From positions 434,001 to 498,000 of the forward strand of contig NZ_KE384548.1 of NCBI RefSeq assembly GCF_000426625.1: a stretch of DNA of 64,000 bases. Direction: 5' to 3'. Each line of letters begins with the position of its first letter. The stretch's first letter is position 1. The translations under genes were made by a program, and so were the position numbers. This document shows, one piece after another, positions 60,411 through 64,000 of this stretch. Below the pieces are notes generated by a model. It was given only the letters and a program-made list of their open reading frames with translations, was not told the origin of the DNA and did not search any database. The DNA is from Psychrilyobacter atlanticus DSM 19335. Its GTDB lineage: Bacteria > Fusobacteriota > Fusobacteriia > Fusobacteriales > Fusobacteriaceae.

Positions 60411-62594
60411 ATGAAAAAATTTATATGGATATTTTTATTCGTTTTTTCCATCTCAGCTTTTGGTAAAAAGTTAATTACTGTTCCGCTGACTTCAGAAGAA
60501 AAAGAATGGATTAAATCTATAAAAAAAGATAAGATTAAAATCTATTTGGACAGCGATTTGGGAATATTGAATTATTCAGTTAAGGGAAAATACGATGGTA
60601 TTTATCTTGAACTCATTAAAATTTTAGAAAATAGTACAGGAATGGAGTTTGAAATAATAAAAAAAGATGAAAACGAGTTTGAAGCGGAAATAAATTCAGG
60701 AACCCTTGATATAGTAATGGGAGTAGAGGATTATAAAAGGAACCGCGGTGATTATTATTATTTAGAAAAACCGATTACATTAAATGGAGTTTTTCTGACC
60801 AGAAAAGATTACCCCATTACTGACTCCAATACAGATTTATCTGGAAAAATTGTAGTTTATTTACATAATGACCAGATTGTAAATAAAGTTATAAACAAAT
60901 ATGGGAACAGGGTAGTGGTTGTTCAAAAACCTAATTTTAAGGAAGCGGTCCAGAGTCTTCTTTCTAGAGAAGCAGATATATATGTTGATGACCTTGAAGA
61001 TACTTTAAAATACCTTCTAAAAAATAATGTTCCTGAGATTAAAATCAACTATTCATCTTCCTCCTTGGAAACAGACTATTATATCGGTGGTCTTTATAAG
61101 TATAAACCTTTGATAGATATAATAGGCAGGATATCTGATACCTTTGATTTGACCAATAAAGCTGTCTATAAAGAAGTCTTAGATTATACAAAGGATCATC
61201 TTGAAATATCCAAAGAGATAGAAAATTACCTGAAAAAAAATAAAACTTTAAAAGTCCTTCTTCCAAAAAATATAAATGCTTATCCAATATATTACAGAGA
61301 TAGTTCGGGAAAACATAACGGATTTCTTTTGAACTATTTTTATGAGATTGAACAAATTTTTGGGATTAAAATGTTATTTGAAGAATCTGATTCCATGGAA
61401 GGATTTCATATCAACCCATACGTTGCAGCCATAAATGGGAAAGATATAAATAATAATAATGATTTTCTTACCACAGATCCTTATCTACACTTTCAATTTC
61501 ATATTTTCAACAGGGAAGAACGCGGCTATATATCCAACCTTGAATCTTTAAAAAAATACAAGATAGCAGCGAGGAAAGGAAGTTTAGAAGAAACTTATCT
61601 TCTAAAGAAAGGATTAGAAAAAAATCTTGTTTTATTTGATACAGATAGAGATGTTATAGAGTCTTTAGACCAGGGAGCTGTCGATGTTATAATAGGCAGA
61701 GTACGAAAAGTTCATTATTTACTGAAAAAATATAATATACAGAGTATAAAAACTACTGGAATTATTTCAGACAAAATAAGCCTTAAATTTGGTATCCCTA
61801 AAGACAATGAAGTTCTTTATTTTTTAATAAATTCATATACAAAGGATTTTTTCTCCAGTATAGAATCCAGAAAAAATAATTTTTTAGAAAGAAAAATTAA
61901 AGTTATAAAAGATTTTAAAATTTCAATAATTATAACTTTAATTTCAGCATTAGGATTTTTGGCAGTGTATATTCATTTAAAAAAATTTAAGGCACTCTAT
62001 TCAAAATTAACCAATATAACTCTGGGAATGGTAGAAGCACTGGAAAACGCCAACACATATAATGACGAAGATACCGGAGATCATGTAAAGAGGATAAGCA
62101 GGTATTCTGAATTTATAGCATATGAAATGAAACTATCTAATAAATTTATAAAGGAGATAGGTCTTTATGCCTCCCTGCATGATATAGGTAAGATAGGTAT
62201 ATCCGATGCCATTCTAAAGAAACCTGGAAAATTAACAGAAGAAGAATTTGAAACTATGAAAACACATGCAGAGATAGGGTATAATATGATAAAGGATTTA
62301 GAGGTAAGTGAAGTGGCTCTAAATATTATAAGGTACCACCATGAAAAATGGGATGGGAACGGCTATGGAAAGGGACTCAAGGGAACCGAAATTCCTCTTG
62401 AAGCCAGAATAGTAGCTCTGGCAGATGTCTACGATGCATTGAGGCAGAAAAGAGTATATAAGAAATCATTTACCCATGAAAAATCAGTAGAAATAATAAG
62501 TTCTGAAAGTGGAAAACATTTTGATCCCTATATAGTCAGAATTTTTCTAAGAAATCATAATCACTTTAAAGATATTTTCGACAATGAAAAGTAG
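60411..62594 (+). CDS. Double SBP_bac_3 sensor HD-GYP c-di-GMP phosphodiesterase
   Basis: 727 residues, AAGGAGG ahead. Signal peptide (MKKFIWIFLFVFSISAFG), two periplasmic solute-binding family 3 domains (about 30-265 and 270-490), a membrane helix (about 506-525) and a cytoplasmic HD-GYP domain. Metal ligands His590-Asp591 in LHDIGKIG and HHEKWDGNG are present. The family GYP reads GYG (Gly653 replaces Pro), which may alter partner binding but not metal binding. It should hydrolyse cyclic di-GMP in response to a periplasmic amino-acid-like ligand. Expression is under a cyclic di-GMP riboswitch, giving feedback. Confidence 0.9.
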   Translation: MKKFIWIFLFVFSISAFGKKLITVPLTSEEKEWIKSIKKDKIKIYLDSDLGILNYSVKGKYDGIYLELIKILENSTGMEFEIIKKDENEFEAEINSGTLDIVMGVEDYKRNRGDYYYLEKPITLNGVFLTRKDYPITDSNTDLSGKIVVYLHNDQIVNKVINKYGNRVVVVQKPNFKEAVQSLLSREADIYVDDLEDTLKYLLKNNVPEIKINYSSSSLETDYYIGGLYKYKPLIDIIGRISDTFDLTNKAVYKEVLDYTKDHLEISKEIENYLKKNKTLKVLLPKNINAYPIYYRDSSGKHNGFLLNYFYEIEQIFGIKMLFEESDSMEGFHINPYVAAINGKDINNNNDFLTTDPYLHFQFHIFNREERGYISNLESLKKYKIAARKGSLEETYLLKKGLEKNLVLFDTDRDVIESLDQGAVDVIIGRVRKVHYLLKKYNIQSIKTTGIISDKISLKFGIPKDNEVLYFLINSYTKDFFSSIESRKNNFLERKIKVIKDFKISIIITLISALGFLAVYIHLKKFKALYSKLTNITLGMVEALENANTYNDEDTGDHVKRISRYSEFIAYEMKLSNKFIKEIGLYASLHDIGKIGISDAILKKPGKLTEEEFETMKTHAEIGYNMIKDLEVSEVALNIIRYHHEKWDGNGYGKGLKGTEIPLEARIVALADVYDALRQKRVYKKSFTHEKSVEIISSESGKHFDPYIVRIFLRNHNHFKDIFDNEK

Positions 62595-62613
62595 TTAAAA
62601 TTATTTTATAAAG

Positions 62614-62655
62614 GAAGAGACCTCTTAAAATTTTTAAGAGGCTCTTTTTAGTTAT
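62614..62655 (+). terminator. Intrinsic terminator
   Basis: AAGAG-CCTCTTAAAA and TTTTAAGAGG-CTCTT arms followed by T residues after the HD-GYP gene. Confidence 0.85.
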
Positions 62656-63131
62656 TCAATATTTTTTTAATCTACAGATTCTACGAAGTCTTTAATTTCA
62701 CTTGTAGATATCTTTTCTAATGTATCTTCAAGGATTTTCATCAATAAATTATCTTCTATTTCATATTAATTTATCATCTTTCTAAGTTTTAAAACAGTGA
62801 CCTAGTAATTCATTTTTTTCTATACTTTTAATGGCTTTTATTATAGAAGTGTAATTTATAAAAATAAAATTATGGAAAAAAATAAAAATTACCCTTAGTT
62901 TTTCATTATTCATGACCTTTTAATTTGTTTTTAGTTCTAATTTGATTTCTTATGCAGTTAAATGAAACGTGTTTGTTTTGAAATTCAAAAATGGATTAAT
63001 TTTTTTTAATTTTTTCTGAAAGTAAATCGTGTTATAATAACATCCGTTATGAAATGTGCCATACATTTTTTTTAAAATTAAAATATGTTTAGCATATGAC
63101 CAAATATTTTTTTTGAAATATTTGATAAAAA
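62656..63131. other. Intergenic stretch with a short minus-strand remnant
   Basis: At 62670-62770 the minus strand reads YEIEDNLLMKILEDTLEKIS then TSEIKDFVESVD before a stop, without a ribosome-binding site; probably a gene end left behind. A likely promoter for riboswitch 2 (TTGTTTTGAAATTC..., TATAAT at about 63033) lies in 62970-63060. Nothing else recognised. Confidence 0.35.
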
Positions 63132-63215
63132 AGAAAATAGCAAACCTTGGGAAACCTTGGGACGCAAAGCTATAGGGTCTACGTCTATATTAGATATGGC
63201 TGCCAGTTGCCTTTA
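63132..63215 (+). ncRNA. c-di-GMP-I (GEMM) riboswitch 2
   Basis: AGCAAACCTTGGGAAACCTT, GGGACGCAAAGCTATAGG, GTCTACG, hairpin TCTATATTAGATAT and GGCTGCCAGTTGCC. It fits the GEMM-I consensus better than copy 1, with the canonical GGGACGCAAAGC. A terminator follows and then a pilus-chaperone-like gene. Confidence 0.93.
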
Positions 63216-63246
63216 ATTTAAGCACTTTAGTTAATTTTTTAATTTT

Positions 63247-63282
63247 AATGCATAACTTATTAAGGTTATGCATTTTTTTTTT
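63247..63282 (+). terminator. Riboswitch expression platform (terminator)
   Basis: AATGCATAAC and GTTATGCATT with an 8-nt loop and a long T run, 35 nt before the next start codon. Confidence 0.85.
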
Positions 63283-63314
63283 TTTGCATTTTTTTGATTT
63301 AAATGGAGGGAACC

Positions 63315-64000
63315 ATGAAAAGAATAATAGGAGTAATAATTTTAAATTTAGTTTTTCTTACTTATAGTTATGCTGGTTTTTCTGTAATAAAACCATCCTT
63401 TGGGATTACTTTGAACAGAGCCAAAACCCAGGAACAGCTTATAATGAACACAGGAAATAAAAATTTAAGAGTAAAAATATACGCAGAAAAACCAGCAAAC
63501 CTTAAAGATGAGGAATTATATATGGGTGATTGGGTAAAGGTTTATCCTAGATATGTCACCATACCGGCAAATGGAAGAAAAAGGGTAAGGTTTATAGTGA
63601 AGCCACCAAAGGACCGTCATATCGCTGATGGTGAATACAGATGTGTATTGTACTATGAAGAAATCAAGCAAATAGGTGATGAAGGATTCAGTCTTAGAGT
63701 TGGTACACCAATCTATGGAAGAACAGGGAATCTCATCTATGCAGCAGAATATGAAAAATTGAAAGTAAAAAAAACTCAAAAGGGGTATAAGCTGAATGGG
63801 GTGGTTAAAAACACCGGAAACACTTCCTTTGCATTGAGAGCTGAGATAAAATTTTATGATAAAAAAAATAAACTGCTGAAAAAAATAGATAAAAAAGCAG
63901 CCTCTCTATTTAGAGGAACTACAAAAAATATCGGAATTGAATTGGAAGAGATAAAGAAAACTTCGAAAATTACGGTACTATTTTATGAGAAAAATAAAAA
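63315..64000 (+). CDS. Periplasmic pilus-chaperone-like protein (partial, runs off the window)
   Basis: ATG 63315 with GGAGGG ahead; at least 228 codons with no stop before the window ends. Signal peptide (MKRIIGVIILNLVFLTYSYA). FSVIKPSFGITLNRAKTQEQ then LIMNTGNKNLRVKIYAEKP and YPRYVTIPANGRKRVRFIVK have the Ig-fold strands of the PapD-like chaperone N-domain; a second Ig-like segment (LNGVVKNTGNTSFALRAEIK) follows. Such genes head operons for non-classical chaperone-usher or surface-fibre systems. Control by a cyclic di-GMP riboswitch fits an adhesion role. Confidence 0.75.
   Translation, partial: MKRIIGVIILNLVFLTYSYAGFSVIKPSFGITLNRAKTQEQLIMNTGNKNLRVKIYAEKPANLKDEELYMGDWVKVYPRYVTIPANGRKRVRFIVKPPKDRHIADGEYRCVLYYEEIKQIGDEGFSLRVGTPIYGRTGNLIYAAEYEKLKVKKTQKGYKLNGVVKNTGNTSFALRAEIKFYDKKNKLLKKIDKKAASLFRGTTKNIGIELEEIKKTSKITVLFYEKNK

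Overview
The window is AT-rich with compact, strongly Shine-Dalgarno-driven operons. It carries an anaerobic sulfite reductase, many short lipoproteins with 17-residue signal peptides, an OmpA-type outer-membrane protein and a giant passenger-repeat autotransporter. This diderm, low-GC, anaerobic combination points to a member of the Fusobacteriota, perhaps a marine genus near Psychrilyobacter, Ilyobacter or Propionigenium. The genus is an inference and cannot be fixed from the sequence.

Layout. 1-5.5 kb: end of a Crp/Fnr-type regulator, a nucleotidyltransferase-like protein, an AlbA/Schlafen-type ATP-binding protein flanked by direct repeats, an S24/LexA-like repressor and a PAS-GGDEF diguanylate cyclase. 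5.6-8.8 kb: small membrane proteins and lipoproteins, an Ada-like mini zinc protein, a NUDIX hydrolase and a secreted nuclease. 8.9-11.7 kb: a nucleotide-processing operon headed by a truncated radical-SAM gene. 11.9-13.3 kb: a DUF234-type ATPase. 14.2-20.8 kb: the most striking locus, a helix-turn-helix/TPR regulator of RRNPP type followed 19 nt later by a 41-residue secreted-peptide gene, divergent across a 35-bp inverted repeat from three tandem MFS exporters and a Tiki/EreA-like protein. 21.2-23 kb: an orphan peptide-binding lipoprotein. 23-27.7 kb: a mobilisation module (ArdC-like, TraD-like, MobA/MobL relaxase, candidate oriT). 28-43.9 kb: a cell-envelope region (aquaporin, MORN-SH3-L,D-transpeptidase lipoprotein, OmpA, YbaY, 1925-residue autotransporter, second MORN lipoprotein, zinc mini-proteins). 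44-48 kb: an SDR oxidoreductase, a PH-like protein, a permease and a frameshifted SigZ-type sigma factor. 48.4-57.6 kb: sulfur and anion metabolism (asrABC, cyclopropane fatty acid synthase, a MalY remnant, MarR, ArsB/NhaD permease, PTS-IIA/CBS protein, YeiH-type exporter). 57.6-60 kb: gene remnants and an HD hydrolase. 60.2-64 kb: two c-di-GMP-I riboswitches, one ahead of an HD-GYP phosphodiesterase and one ahead of a pilus-chaperone-like gene that runs off the end.

How the genes fit together. The GGDEF enzyme with an intact I-site, the HD-GYP enzyme and two c-di-GMP riboswitches form a c-di-GMP circuit aimed at surface structures. The regulator-peptide pair, the repeat operator, the three exporters and the nearby peptide-binding lipoprotein have the parts expected of a peptide-sensing system. 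Several genes lack an ATG/GTG/TTG start but have an ATT, ATC or ATA codon at or near ideal spacing from a strong ribosome-binding site. A terminator-plus-promoter cassette is repeated three times. Numerous remnants (SNase tail, MalY tail, outer-membrane barrel tail, AlbA-type fragment, holin-like fragment) show active gene decay around mobile DNA.
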